Source: Methylobacter sp. BlB1 (GTDB taxonomy: Bacteria > Pseudomonadota > Gammaproteobacteria > Methylococcales > Methylomonadaceae). Taken from it: a stretch of DNA of 64,000 nucleotides. The position numbers were made by a program, and so were the translations under genes. The stretch is from positions 62,001-126,000 of the forward strand of contig NZ_JADMKV010000002.1 of the NCBI RefSeq assembly GCF_015476545.1, read 5' to 3'. This document shows, one piece after another, positions 45,066 through 54,624 of this stretch (position 1 is its first letter; every line of letters begins with the position of its first letter). The notes under the pieces are model-generated. The model saw only the letters and a program-made list of their open reading frames with translations, had not been told where the DNA came from and ran no database searches.

Positions 45066-45686
45066 TTATTTCTCATAAAGCGCATGCTGCTTAATGTATT
45101 CTATGACAGCATCAGGTAATAAAAAACCCGGATTGCGTTTTTCCGCAATCATTTTCCTGATCGCCGTCGCCGAGATTTCGAGCTGCGTGATGGGCTGAAA
45201 AAATAATCTGCCGGCCGGTGCTTGCGCCAGCTCTGTTATCTCAATGGCCTTTTTGGCCGCAAAATAGCCATCAAGTTCCTGCAGTTGAAATCCCGGACGG
45301 GTCATGACGACTATATGCGCATAATCGAACAACTGCTGCCATCGATGCCAGGTTGCCAGATTTTTAAACGCATCGCTGCCGATAAACAGCAATAACGGCT
45401 GCTCCGGGAATTCCCGCCTGAAGGATTTCAGCGTATCGACCATATAAGAGTGACCCGCCCTATCCAGCTCTCGGGTATCGATGATAAATCCCGGCTGGTT
45501 TTTAATGGCCAGTTCCAGCATCTGCACCCGCATCAGCGCTGTGGCCACGGGCTGTTCGCGATGAGGCGGCTGGGCGCTGGGCAGCAAGCGGATTTCAGTC
45601 AGTCCGAAGATCTCCTTGACTTCCAGCGCCGAGCGTAAATGCCCGTAGTGAACGGGGTCGAACGTACCGCCAAAAATACCGATCAT
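45066..45686 (-). CDS. nadD: Nicotinate-nucleotide adenylyltransferase
   Basis: A 206-residue enzyme forming deamido-NAD from nicotinate mononucleotide and ATP. The GGTFDPVHYGHL motif at residues 5-16 and the ISATAIRKMIAEKRN block (ISSTxIR type) near the C-terminus define the nucleotidyltransferase site. It starts directly at the proA stop (positions 45686/45687), so proA-nadD-rsfS is one operon. The function is secure. Confidence 0.96.
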   Translation of the reverse strand: MIGIFGGTFDPVHYGHLRSALEVKEIFGLTEIRLLPSAQPPHREQPVATALMRVQMLELAIKNQPGFIIDTRELDRAGHSYMVDTLKSFRREFPEQPLLLFIGSDAFKNLATWHRWQQLFDYAHIVVMTRPGFQLQELDGYFAAKKAIEITELAQAPAGRLFFQPITQLEISATAIRKMIAEKRNPGFLLPDAVIEYIKQHALYEK

Positions 45687-46943
45687 TTATTGCCGGATAT
45701 GCCCATCGCCGAGCACGATGTATTTCAGCGAAGTCAATCCTTTCAAACCGACCGGGCCGCGTGCGTGCAGCTTATCGGTGCTGATGCCGATCTCCGCGCC
45801 CAGGCCATATTCAAAGCCGTCGGCAAAACGCGTCGAGGCATTGACCATGACAGAACTGGAATCGACTTCTCTCAGAAAGCGTCTGGCCAGCGTGTAATCT
45901 TCCGTAACAATGGCTTCGGTGTGGCCTGAACTGTATTGGGCAATGTGCTCAATAGCCTGATCTAGCCCATCGACAATCCTGATCGATAAGATCGGCGCCA
46001 GATATTCAGTGCGCCAGTCCTCCTCGGCCGCTCGTGTGCACGATGGAATCAGAGAACAGGTCCTCAAGCAGCCGCGCAGTTCCACGCCTTTGTCGCCATA
46101 TTCTGTAGCCAGTATCGGCAATACCTTTGCGGCAATGCCTTCGGCCACCAGCAATGTTTCCATGGCATTGCAAACGCCGTAGCGATGGGTTTTGGCGTTG
46201 ACGGCAATTCTGACCGCCTTATCGATATCGGCTTTATCATCGATATAAACATGACAGATGCCGTCCAGATGCTTGATGACAGGAATCGTGGCGTCCCTGG
46301 AAATGCGCTCGATCAGGCTTTTGCCGCCGCGCGGCACGATCACGTCCACATAGCGGTCCATCGTAATCAATTCACCGACGGCCGCGCGATCAGCCGTTGC
46401 AACGCATTGCACGGCTTCTACCGGCAAGCCGGCCGCCGCCAGTCCTTTTGAAATACATGCCGCAATCGCCTGATTGGAATGCAGCGCTTCCGAACCGCCG
46501 CGCAAGATGCAGGCATTGCCCGATTTGAGGCACAAAGCCGCCGCATCAACGGTTACGTTAGGGCGGGATTCGTAAATGATGCCGATTACGCCCAAAGGCA
46601 CGCGCATTTGCCCGACTTGTATGCCGCTGGGCCGATAGCTTAAATCAGTGATTTCGCCGACAGGATCGGGCAAAGCGACAACCTGCTTCAAGCCTTCAAT
46701 CATCGCCTGAATGCGTGCCGGCGTCAGGGCCAGCCTGTCCAGCGATGCCGCATCCAGACCGTTCTGCTTGCCGGCCTCCAAATCCTTGGTGTTTTCCGCA
46801 ATCAGCATGTCCTGATCAGCATCGATGGCTTCTGCAATCTTTAACAATGCCAGATTTTTTTTGCCCGACTCAGTCCGGCTGATTTCTCTGCCGGCCGCTC
46901 TGGCTTTAAGGCCAAGACTGCTCATATATTGTTTGATGTCCAT
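45687..46943 (-). CDS. proA: Gamma-glutamyl phosphate reductase
   Basis: A 418-residue NADPH-dependent enzyme making glutamate semialdehyde for proline synthesis. It has the [20 protein letters not shown] cofactor region, [18 protein letters not shown], and the active-site cysteine in [11 protein letters not shown] (about residue 256). Length matches ProA (417 in E. coli). proB is not in the window. It is the first gene of proA-nadD-rsfS, divergent from the oxidase operon across a 246-bp gap. Confidence 0.97.
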   Translation of the reverse strand: MDIKQYMSSLGLKARAAGREISRTESGKKNLALLKIAEAIDADQDMLIAENTKDLEAGKQNGLDAASLDRLALTPARIQAMIEGLKQVVALPDPVGEITDLSYRPSGIQVGQMRVPLGVIGIIYESRPNVTVDAAALCLKSGNACILRGGSEALHSNQAIAACISKGLAAAGLPVEAVQCVATADRAAVGELITMDRYVDVIVPRGGKSLIERISRDATIPVIKHLDGICHVYIDDKADIDKAVRIAVNAKTHRYGVCNAMETLLVAEGIAAKVLPILATEYGDKGVELRGCLRTCSLIPSCTRAAEEDWRTEYLAPILSIRIVDGLDQAIEHIAQYSSGHTEAIVTEDYTLARRFLREVDSSSVMVNASTRFADGFEYGLGAEIGISTDKLHARGPVGLKGLTSLKYIVLGDGHIRQ

Positions 46944-47189
46944 GATTCTCTCTCAAACGGATCCAAATTAACTTTCCATTATAAATCGAATCTGCAGGGT
47001 TTGACAGTAAGCATTATTACTTAGATTTTTTCTTGCTTTTCAGTCACTTAAATATAAGTTGACTTTTCATCTGTTTCGTAATTACATTCGATATTGCTAG
47101 TTTCCGACAAATATCCGATTCATCTGCCGGACCGGCTGAATCTCCAGCATTGCACCAGCCCCAATAACAATAAAAACTGAGGAGAAGCT

Positions 47190-47348
47190 ATGAGTCAATT
47201 AAGCGAAGAAGAGCGGGAAAAAATCATCAAAAGCCCGCCTGTCGGCACCTGGGCGCTAATGCTTATCGTTAGCGCCGGCATGGTTGCAGCCTGGCTATTT
47301 CTTTATTACGGCGTATTTCTGCCGCGTGGCGCTATAGATTCGCTATAA
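47190..47348 (+). CDS. B-family cytochrome oxidase small subunit (IIa-like)
   Basis: A 52-residue ORF behind an ideal GAGGAGA ribosome site. It has an acidic/basic cytoplasmic N-terminus (MSQLSEEEREKII) and one transmembrane helix (about 19-44, TWALMLIVSAGMVAAWLFLY). Its size, single helix and position 16 bp before oxidase subunit II match the IIa subunit of ba3-type oxidases (CbaD-like), which completes the helix missing from the short subunit II. The sequence itself is too short for a firm family call. Confidence 0.75.
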   Translation: MSQLSEEEREKIIKSPPVGTWALMLIVSAGMVAAWLFLYYGVFLPRGAIDSL

Positions 47349-47364
47349 ATTATAAGGTGATCTT

Positions 47365-47898
47365 ATGCATATCGATCCGTTGGAAAAGAAATGGGGCTAT
47401 GTAATCCTGGCCATAGTCGGCCTGCTGACCGCCATCATCGTGATAGATGCTCTGGTTCATCACATTAATCCTCCCAGTCATGTTGAAACCATCGATTCAG
47501 CCCGCCTGCATCTGAGCGAAGAATTCGCTGAAGATAATCTTGGCGTTCAGGTCGACGACAAAGGCAATATCATGGTCAGGATAGTGGCAGGGCGTTACGG
47601 CTTTTACCCCAAGCAGATTACCGTGCCTTCCGGCACGCCTCTGACGTTCCGTTGGGCCAGCATGGATGTCTTGCATGGCATCCATTTGCCGATGACCAAT
47701 ATGAATACCATGATACTGCCAGGCTATGTTGCAGAGTTGAAGACGGACTTTCCGAAACCCGGCAATTATCCGCTGCTGTGCAATGAATATTGCGGCATGG
47801 GCCATGACCACATGTGGGCCAGCATTACAGTTGTCGCCAAAGAACACTGGGCCGCGCCGATAAAAACAACGTCTAAAGGAGGCAGCAGCCATGAATGA
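47365..47898 (+). CDS. Cytochrome c oxidase subunit II (ba3-type, CuA)
   Basis: A 177-residue protein with one membrane helix (about 11-30) and a periplasmic cupredoxin domain. The dinuclear CuA ligands are complete: H104, C139, C143, H147 and M150 (LLCNEYCGMGHDHM), plus the backbone carbonyl position E141. CuA accepts electrons from a periplasmic cytochrome c. The short form with a single helix is characteristic of the B-type oxidases. It overlaps subunit I by 8 bp. Confidence 0.93.
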   Translation: MHIDPLEKKWGYVILAIVGLLTAIIVIDALVHHINPPSHVETIDSARLHLSEEFAEDNLGVQVDDKGNIMVRIVAGRYGFYPKQITVPSGTPLTFRWASMDVLHGIHLPMTNMNTMILPGYVAELKTDFPKPGNYPLLCNEYCGMGHDHMWASITVVAKEHWAAPIKTTSKGGSSHE

Positions 47899-49516
47899 TG
47901 CGGAAGAAAAAAAACTGGCATTAAGCCACATGTGGATTGCTTTCGGAGCATTCCTTATCGCCTCCTTCATGGGCGCTTATCAGGTTCTGGAACGCAGCGG
48001 CTTTCTGCCGCTGATTGAGTCAGCTCCGGTTTATTTTGCCGCAGTCAGCAGCCACGGCGTGCTGATGGCCTACGTTCTCACCATTTTTTTTGTGCCCGGA
48101 TTCGGCTATTACATAGCCACGACCAGTCTCAATCAGCCGGTATGGAATATCAAGTGGGCCTGGACCGGCTTCGGTGTTTCCCTGCTGGGCACGGTTCTGG
48201 CGGCCATACCGCTGCTGACCGGATCGGCTTCCGTACTTTATACTTTCTATCCACCGATAAAAGCGCATACGCTGTTTTATGTCGGCGCGACTTTATTGCT
48301 CGCCGGCTCCTGGATCTGGTGCGTGATCATGATTGTCATGATGCGGCAGTGGAAACAGGCCAACCCCGGCCAGCCTGTGCCTCTGGCAATGTTTTCAACC
48401 GTGGCCAACGCCTATTTGTGGCTGTGGACCAGTGTCGGCGTTGCTGCCGAAGTCCTGTTCCAAATCCTCCCATGGGCTTTCGGCTGGATGGATACGGTCG
48501 ATCCCGGCCTGGCGCGTACGCTGTTTGCCTGGACCTTGCATCCTATCGTTTATTTCTGGCTGATTCCCGCTTATACGGCCTTTTATGTGCTGGTGCCCAA
48601 GCAGGCGGGCAGCTATATACTGAGCGATGAAATGGCCAGAGTCGCTTTTATTGTGCTGGTCGTTTTCAGCCTGCCGATTGGCTTCCATCATCTGTATATG
48701 GATCCGGAACAGGCCAAAGGCTGGAAGTTATTGCACGGCGTCGGCACTTTCATCGTGACCTTGCCGACTTTATTGACCGCCTTTGCTGTGCTTGCTTCCT
48801 TGGAAATAGCCGGCAGACTGCGAGGCGGCAAAGGCTTGTTCGGCTGGATCGGCGCCCTGCCCTGGCGCAACTCGATGGTGCTGGCCATGATTCTAGGCTT
48901 GCTGATGCTGATACTGGGCGGTTTCGGCGGCATCATCAATGCCAGTTATGCCATGAACGCCATGATTCATAATACCGCCTGGGTCCCTGGCCATTTCCAT
49001 CTGATATTTGCCGGCACGACCGTGATCATGTACTTTGCCGTCGCCTATTATTTCTGGCCGATATTGACGGGCAAGCCGCTGTTCTCGAACAATATGGCCT
49101 TGCTGCAATTATGGACCTGGTTTATCGGCATGGTTGTCCTGACGACGCCCTGGCATATCCTGGGCTTATTAGGCCAGCCTCGGCGCATTTCCAGCGTTCA
49201 ATACAACAGCCCGCTGACGCTGGCCTGGGATACGTTTGAGCTGGCTATGATAGTGGGCGGGCTGATAATGCTGGGATCAGCCTGTCTGTTTGTCTATAAC
49301 CTCGTGAAGACCCAGTTGAATCCTGTAACTGAAGCCTATACAGGCAAAATCGAATACGCTGACCCGATTTATCCGGTCAATAATCTGCCCGAGTTTCTGA
49401 ATGACTTCAAGATCTGGAACTGGGTCATTGCAGCCTTCATGTTCATTAGCTTCGGCTACCCTATTCTTCAGTTCTTTATTATGGACACGTTCGAATCAAG
49501 CGGATGGGGGTATTAA
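47891..49516 (+). CDS. B-family haem-copper oxidase subunit I
   Basis: A 541-residue, roughly 13-helix catalytic subunit. Haem b ligands are H55 and H370, the haem a3 ligand H368 (PGHFHLIFAG), and CuB ligands H217 (crosslinked to Y221 in HPIVYFW), H266 and H267 (GFHHLYMDP). The HPIVY motif and the absence of D-channel motifs mark the B family, like Thermus ba3, which has high oxygen affinity and pumps fewer protons. NO reductase activity is a known side activity of the group. The small start-site overlap with subunit II and the dihaem cytochrome gene 2 bp downstream show one operon. Confidence 0.95.
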   Translation: MNDAEEKKLALSHMWIAFGAFLIASFMGAYQVLERSGFLPLIESAPVYFAAVSSHGVLMAYVLTIFFVPGFGYYIATTSLNQPVWNIKWAWTGFGVSLLGTVLAAIPLLTGSASVLYTFYPPIKAHTLFYVGATLLLAGSWIWCVIMIVMMRQWKQANPGQPVPLAMFSTVANAYLWLWTSVGVAAEVLFQILPWAFGWMDTVDPGLARTLFAWTLHPIVYFWLIPAYTAFYVLVPKQAGSYILSDEMARVAFIVLVVFSLPIGFHHLYMDPEQAKGWKLLHGVGTFIVTLPTLLTAFAVLASLEIAGRLRGGKGLFGWIGALPWRNSMVLAMILGLLMLILGGFGGIINASYAMNAMIHNTAWVPGHFHLIFAGTTVIMYFAVAYYFWPILTGKPLFSNNMALLQLWTWFIGMVVLTTPWHILGLLGQPRRISSVQYNSPLTLAWDTFELAMIVGGLIMLGSACLFVYNLVKTQLNPVTEAYTGKIEYADPIYPVNNLPEFLNDFKIWNWVIAAFMFISFGYPILQFFIMDTFESSGWGY

Positions 49517-49518
49517 TC

Positions 49519-50169
49519 ATGAATAAAATGATTCAAACAGCATTGTTGGGTCTTTTTGCTGCAAGCCTTGCACATGCCCAGCCCTCGTCTCAAGTTGCCT
49601 GGACACCCGATAAACTGAATTTCATAAAGCAGGCCAACAGTAAAAATGGCAAGGAGTTAGCTATGCAGTGCGCCGGTTGCCATGGTGATAACGGTGTCAG
49701 TTCAGCACCGGAGTTTCCCTCGCTGGCAGGCCAATTGGCAACCTATACTTATAAACAGTTACAGGACTATAAAACCGGCCAGCGCACCCACACGCTCATG
49801 ACTTCAATCGCTGCAGGACTAAGTGATCAGGATATGGCCGATATGGCCGCCTGGTACAGTTCCCTGCCGCTGCCCAAGAATAAAGCCGGCAAGAAAGATC
49901 TGGAAATTGCCGAGCAGCTGGTTTCCGAAGGTGACGGCAAACGCACCCTGCCGCCCTGTTATACCTGCCATGGCTCAGACGGTGAAGGTGAAAGAATGGA
50001 TATACCCGCCCTAGCGGGTCAACAGGCTGAATATTTTGTCGCCACGCTCAAGGCCTATAAAAACGGTGAGCGCCACAACGACATATACAGCCGTATGCGC
50101 ATACTCAGCCAGCAGTTAAGCGATACAGAAATACAAGAGCTTGCGCAATATTACCAGCAATTGCAGTGA
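49519..50169 (+). CDS. Dihaem cytochrome c (c4-like)
   Basis: A 216-residue periplasmic protein starting at ATG 49519; signal peptide cleaved after AHA (residue 20). There are two class I cytochrome domains: CAGCH (C51, C54, H55) and CYTCH (C147, C150, H151), each followed by a distal methionine (TLMTS and YSRMR respectively). Tandem domains of this type (c4/c5 family) donate electrons to terminal oxidases, and its position directly after subunit I suggests that it feeds CuA. It is cotranscribed, with the next gene starting 10 bp later. Confidence 0.92.
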   Translation: MNKMIQTALLGLFAASLAHAQPSSQVAWTPDKLNFIKQANSKNGKELAMQCAGCHGDNGVSSAPEFPSLAGQLATYTYKQLQDYKTGQRTHTLMTSIAAGLSDQDMADMAAWYSSLPLPKNKAGKKDLEIAEQLVSEGDGKRTLPPCYTCHGSDGEGERMDIPALAGQQAEYFVATLKAYKNGERHNDIYSRMRILSQQLSDTEIQELAQYYQQLQ

Positions 50170-50179
50170 TGGTGAGACT

Positions 50180-52600
50180 ATGAACCTATTTCATGCAGGT
50201 TTGTTAATCACTGTACTGACAGGCAGCCTGCCGGCCATGCCGGCCCTCGCCCAGAAAGCGCCCCAAGCGGACACTATCAAAACCTTTAAGGAGAATGAAC
50301 GGAAGCCGAAGAACGATTACAACATCACTATCAACTATGAACTGGGCATGCACTGCACCGGGTTTGACTTTTCCTATTGCTGTGTTTTGCCGCCTTATAA
50401 TTCCATTCAAAGCCAGGTAATCAAGACGTCCGGCGCGCCGAATCAGTTTCCGCGCTTACTAGGCGCCGACCCGAACGATCCGACCGTGCTGGTCGATGGC
50501 GACAAGCGCATGAAACTTGAGTATGGCCATGTCGGCAACACCTATTCAGAAGGTACCAAACTGGCTTACTGGAACATACCGTATGACGTCAATCATGACG
50601 GCAAATACGGCAATAACGAGAATGTCGCCAACGCTTATTTTACGCATCTGTATATCTATAAGGATCTGAAAGGCAGCAACCCCGGCCAAACCAGCAAGGA
50701 CAGCGAGAAGAAACGGGTCGGCATCGAGATACCGATCCCGCGCGACATGGGTCCGGCCGGCGCGGCAGTCCCAAGCCCCATGAGAGGCGGCCACCTGCAC
50801 TACACGGGCGAGGACGGCACCGTTGTCTATACCAAATCGCCCGTATTGGACAATGTGCCTATCATGCTGACCGATCCAGGCATCTGGGATGCGCTAGGCT
50901 TGCCGCTGACGCCTTTCTATGATGACATGGTGAAAAAAAGCCCGCTTGAAATTGTGGAAAGCGACATTCGGCCTTATCAGGAAGCCTGGGTAGGACTGGT
51001 CGACGCCAAAACCAACCAGCCCGTCATTGACAGTCATTCCGGCAAGCCCGTGAAATTCATCGGCACCAATCCGATCGATGTACCGAATTGCGCCAACTGT
51101 CATGCCAATGAAAATGCCAATGGCAACACCTTCAATTTATATAAACAGGAAAAAGCGTTCTGGAAAGGCCTGGGTGCCAGCGATTATATGGCCGACTTAA
51201 AAGCCACTTCCATTTCCATTTTACAGATCCACGATGCTCGCCACGGCACCCAGTTTACGGCCAAATACAATCCCGCCAGCCGTGACACTCAAAACCGTCT
51301 TGGCGCTGATCCGGTTTTATGTCAGCAATGTCATGCCGATAACGTCATAGGCGTACTGCAATCGAAAGGTGTCACTGAAGTGATATCAGGCGGTCAGAAA
51401 GTTGAAAACGACACGCCGATCATGCCTCTTTCGGAAGCCCTGCACCGGCTCCATCAAACCATTCGTCCCATGCCTGATTCGCACGGACGCACCGGCACTT
51501 GCGCCGGCTGTCATCCTTCGCACAGGCAGGACGGCTCTATGGACGGCTATGCCATCACGCCGGACGGCAAGAACTTTTATGCCTCATCCGATAACCGCGA
51601 CTCCAAAGGCGGCTGTTTTGCCAGTCGCGACGTCCACTCCAATCCCGACAAGGAGAAAGACGGCGCCGGCACACCCGAACATCTGAATGAAATCGGTAAA
51701 TGGATACAGACCAATGTCTCCAAAATCGGTACCGGCGAAGGCGGCAACGGCGTCTGGTGCACGAACTGCCATACCCAACTGTCCAGAGAATTGTACCAGC
51801 GCGATGATCTGGAAAATGCCTTTAAACAGACCGGCAAAACCATCCGCAACCAGTCGCTGGATGATATCGCCAAGGCGATAGGCGTTGATCGCAGAACACT
51901 CGAAGAGCAGTATCTTGACCCTAAAGTGGTACCTGATAAGGACGGACATGATACGCCTGATAAGTCCGGCATCCTGAAAAACAGGGCTAAAGGCCACATG
52001 GTGCCAGACATTGCCGTCATCGCTACCAAAAACGGCAAGCCGCTGATCCACAAGGATGAAGACGGTGATGCCAATGTCTCGATATTGTCGCCCAATCCTT
52101 CCGTGCAAATGTCCAAACTGACCGTTCCGGAAGAGGCAAACGGCGTCACGGCCGTCTCCTATGATGCGGCATCACATGGCCGGGATTATTGGCTGTCGCC
52201 GGGCGAACCGCATTGCGCCGATTGCCACGCCCCGCCTTATGTTGAAAGCCAGGGGGGCGTGGCTTTCCCTATCAATCAGCCCGGCAAATACAGCCTGATG
52301 CGTTATTCGAAAGGACATGCCGGCCTTGCCTGCCAGTCTTGCCATGAATCTATCCATGGTTTATTTCCGGTAACGCCGGTAGTCGACCCGACAACCTATA
52401 AACAGGCGCCGCAATACAATCCGGACGGCAGCCACGGTCCGCTGTTGTGCGCCACCTGCCATCAGACGAACAAGTTCGGCGTGCCGGTTGTCGCGGAAGC
52501 GCTCACCTGGAACGGCAAGAAAATCAAGGATGACCTGGATGCAGCGATCAGCTGGATACATGCCAATGCGCCTGATTTGGGCGGTAAAAACCCCAAATAG
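50180..52600 (+). CDS. Exported seven-haem cytochrome c of unknown role
   Basis: An 806-residue protein starting at ATG 50180 with a GGTGAGAC ribosome region; signal peptide with probable cleavage after ALA (residue 24). Seven CxxCH haem sites are present: CANCH (304), CQQCH (381), CAGCH (441), CTNCH (527), CADCH (679), CQSCH (718) and CATCH (757). A haem-free N-terminal domain of about 280 residues begins with YELGMHCTGFDFSYC, containing three cysteines. I do not recognise a named family. Its position with an oxidase, a c4-like cytochrome and a prolyl isomerase suggests a periplasmic or outer-membrane electron-transfer or redox enzyme. No lipobox is seen. Confidence 0.85.
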   Translation: MNLFHAGLLITVLTGSLPAMPALAQKAPQADTIKTFKENERKPKNDYNITINYELGMHCTGFDFSYCCVLPPYNSIQSQVIKTSGAPNQFPRLLGADPNDPTVLVDGDKRMKLEYGHVGNTYSEGTKLAYWNIPYDVNHDGKYGNNENVANAYFTHLYIYKDLKGSNPGQTSKDSEKKRVGIEIPIPRDMGPAGAAVPSPMRGGHLHYTGEDGTVVYTKSPVLDNVPIMLTDPGIWDALGLPLTPFYDDMVKKSPLEIVESDIRPYQEAWVGLVDAKTNQPVIDSHSGKPVKFIGTNPIDVPNCANCHANENANGNTFNLYKQEKAFWKGLGASDYMADLKATSISILQIHDARHGTQFTAKYNPASRDTQNRLGADPVLCQQCHADNVIGVLQSKGVTEVISGGQKVENDTPIMPLSEALHRLHQTIRPMPDSHGRTGTCAGCHPSHRQDGSMDGYAITPDGKNFYASSDNRDSKGGCFASRDVHSNPDKEKDGAGTPEHLNEIGKWIQTNVSKIGTGEGGNGVWCTNCHTQLSRELYQRDDLENAFKQTGKTIRNQSLDDIAKAIGVDRRTLEEQYLDPKVVPDKDGHDTPDKSGILKNRAKGHMVPDIAVIATKNGKPLIHKDEDGDANVSILSPNPSVQMSKLTVPEEANGVTAVSYDAASHGRDYWLSPGEPHCADCHAPPYVESQGGVAFPINQPGKYSLMRYSKGHAGLACQSCHESIHGLFPVTPVVDPTTYKQAPQYNPDGSHGPLLCATCHQTNKFGVPVVAEALTWNGKKIKDDLDAAISWIHANAPDLGGKNPK

Positions 52601-52609
52601 CTGCAAAAC

Positions 52610-52635
52610 GCCGGCAGGGCCTTGGCCCTGCCGGC
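52610..52635. other. Strong intergenic hairpin without T-run
   Basis: A perfect 12-bp inverted repeat, GCCGGCAGGGCC (52610-52621) and its complement (52624-52635), is separated by 2 nt between the multihaem cytochrome and the PpiC gene. The lack of a following T-tract argues against a simple terminator; it may limit or process the transcript at this point. Confidence 0.6.
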
Positions 52636-52661
52636 ACTAATGCCTAGATGAGACAGTTTTT

Positions 52662-53909
52662 ATGCCTTTAAAAAAGATCAGCTTATTATTCTGGCTGTCC
52701 TGCACACTCTGCGGCGCCGCCGTAGCCGACACCGTGTTAGTCAAAGTCGGCAGCGGCCAGGTTACCGAGCAGCAACTGGAAAAAGCCATGAATGCGGCGC
52801 CTTTCGCCAGCCAGTTTCCGGCTATGGATGAAAGAGATCAGGCTTATCTGCGCGGCGATATGCTGATGCGGCTGGCCAGATCGGAAGCGCTTTATCAGGA
52901 AGCCGTCGCTTTGGGCAAGACTGAAACGCAGGCCTATAAACAGGAAATGAGCAATTTCCGTACTTCCCTGCTGGCCCAACGTTATTTAACGCATCTTCGC
53001 GATCAAATCAGCGTTCCGGGCAAGCTGGAAAGCCAGCTGAAAGGCGATTTAAAAAACAACACTGATGCGCTCGCCGCGGCCCGGGCCTCGTATATCGCGC
53101 AGCAATTCAAGGCATTAAAGGAAAAGCGCATTGCCGAGCTTAAACAGCAAGCCCGGATCAAAACTTACTTCGAGCGCCTGGATAAAAATGCAAAAGCCGA
53201 TACAGTACTAGCGGAAGCTACAGGATACACTATCAGATATGCCGATCTGGTACCGCCGCAAAGCGGCGCTAACGCAGATCCTCAACAAATAAAAAACCGA
53301 GTAAACGAATGGCTGGAGCTGATGGTTCTGGCGCGTGCGGCAGTGGCCGAAGGCATTAACGTCGAAGAGCAAATGGCCGATTACGGCCATTATCTAAGCA
53401 CAAAAATGCTATTGGCGAAGCAGGAACAGCAATGGATACCTGATGACAAGACGTTGCTCGATTATTTCCGGAAACATCCGAACATCGGCTACGTACCCGA
53501 GCGCAGGCAAATCGGCCAGCTTGTCGCGGCCTCAAAAGAACAGGCCGAAGCATTGCGCCAGCGCATCCTGGCCGGTGAAAGCCTGTTCAAACTGGCGGCC
53601 GAGTACAGTATTGATCCCTATGGCCGCGAGCATGCCGGCGATATGGGCTGGTTGCAGGAAGGCAGCGGTTTCGATGCGGTTGAACAGGCCTTGAAAAAAC
53701 TGCCTGACAATCAGGTCAGCGACGTTATTCAGACGCCCAAAGGCTGGCATCTGGTCATGATCGTGGACCGCAAGCCTGCCGAGCATAAAGAATTTGCCGC
53801 CATAAAAGACCGGATCAAACAAGCGCTGATCGCCGAGAAAATGGCAGCTTATCTGGAACAGGTTATGACAAAATATCCGCTGGATTGGCAAATACAAGAT
53901 CATATTTAA
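52662..53909 (+). CDS. Periplasmic PpiC-type peptidyl-prolyl isomerase
   Basis: A 415-residue exported parvulin. After the signal peptide (MPLKKISLLFWLSCTLCGAA, cleavage near 22) an N-terminal SurA/PrsA-like helical chaperone region runs to about 260, including the EQQLEKAMNAAPFASQFPAM start; the PpiC domain spans about 275-385 (RRQIGQLVAAS, EYSIDPYGREHAGDMGWLQE, QVSDVIQTPKGWHLVMI). It is 61 bp after the multihaem gene, probably in the same operon, and may assist folding of the large cytochrome. Its stop overlaps the convergent thioredoxin gene by 4 bp. Confidence 0.87.
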   Translation: MPLKKISLLFWLSCTLCGAAVADTVLVKVGSGQVTEQQLEKAMNAAPFASQFPAMDERDQAYLRGDMLMRLARSEALYQEAVALGKTETQAYKQEMSNFRTSLLAQRYLTHLRDQISVPGKLESQLKGDLKNNTDALAAARASYIAQQFKALKEKRIAELKQQARIKTYFERLDKNAKADTVLAEATGYTIRYADLVPPQSGANADPQQIKNRVNEWLELMVLARAAVAEGINVEEQMADYGHYLSTKMLLAKQEQQWIPDDKTLLDYFRKHPNIGYVPERRQIGQLVAASKEQAEALRQRILAGESLFKLAAEYSIDPYGREHAGDMGWLQEGSGFDAVEQALKKLPDNQVSDVIQTPKGWHLVMIVDRKPAEHKEFAAIKDRIKQALIAEKMAAYLEQVMTKYPLDWQIQDHI

Positions 53910-54484
53910 GGCTTGAGCACAGTGGGTTGCTCAAGTAATGGTTTTACGATCGTTTCGAACGCCTCATCATCGAATACGCCGATTTCCTTAAAAACCAATC
54001 GGCCTTCACGGTCAATGATAACGGTAAAAGGCAGGACGCCTGACGGGTCGCCCCATTGATTCAACAATGCATAGTGCCGCTCGGGGTCGGCGTGCAACAT
54101 TGGATAATTGATACCCAGGGTACGGGCATAGTTGCGTAATTTTTGCGCCTCATCAAGGCCGATGCCGATGATCTGCAGCCCCTGCCCGGCATAGTTTTTC
54201 TGGTATTTCATGAAATACGGAATTTCAATCTGACACGGCCCGCACCAGGTTGCCCAGAAATTCATCATGATGACTTTGCCGCGCCAGTCATTCAGTTTAT
54301 GCTCTTTTCCATCGAGGTCATTCAGGATTAAAGACGGCAAAGCCCAGGCTTTGTTCACGGGTTTGCCATTTTCGGCCTGGGCGGCTTTAGCCGGCATGGA
54401 AAAACTTATACTGCCTGACAGCACTGCGGCAATGCCCATGCACAATTTAACAGCCAATTTATCTTTTTTAGCGAATTCAATCAT
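53906..54484 (-). CDS. TlpA-like thiol-disulfide oxidoreductase
   Basis: A 192-residue exported thioredoxin-fold protein: a hydrophobic signal segment (KLAVKLCMGIAAVLSGSISF), then the redox motif WCGPC in NFWATWCGPC and the cis-proline loop GVLPFTVIID. Such TlpA/ResA-type proteins keep periplasmic cysteines reduced for haem attachment or CuA assembly, which fits the adjacent cytochrome-rich operon. No Shine-Dalgarno sequence is evident; starts at 54484, 54496 and 54520 are possible and I chose the one just before the signal-like segment. Its stop overlaps the convergent PpiC gene. Confidence 0.82.
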   Translation of the reverse strand: MIEFAKKDKLAVKLCMGIAAVLSGSISFSMPAKAAQAENGKPVNKAWALPSLILNDLDGKEHKLNDWRGKVIMMNFWATWCGPCQIEIPYFMKYQKNYAGQGLQIIGIGLDEAQKLRNYARTLGINYPMLHADPERHYALLNQWGDPSGVLPFTVIIDREGRLVFKEIGVFDDEAFETIVKPLLEQPTVLKP

Positions 54485-54624
54485 AATGTTATGCATTAAC
54501 AGATGGGTAGTTTGGGACAATGGAAAGCAGAGTTAATAGACTATATTAACTTTTACTAATATACTAAAATGTATCTTAGGCTGATTTTCCAACTGGAAAT
54601 AACAACAAAAAAACGGCACACACA

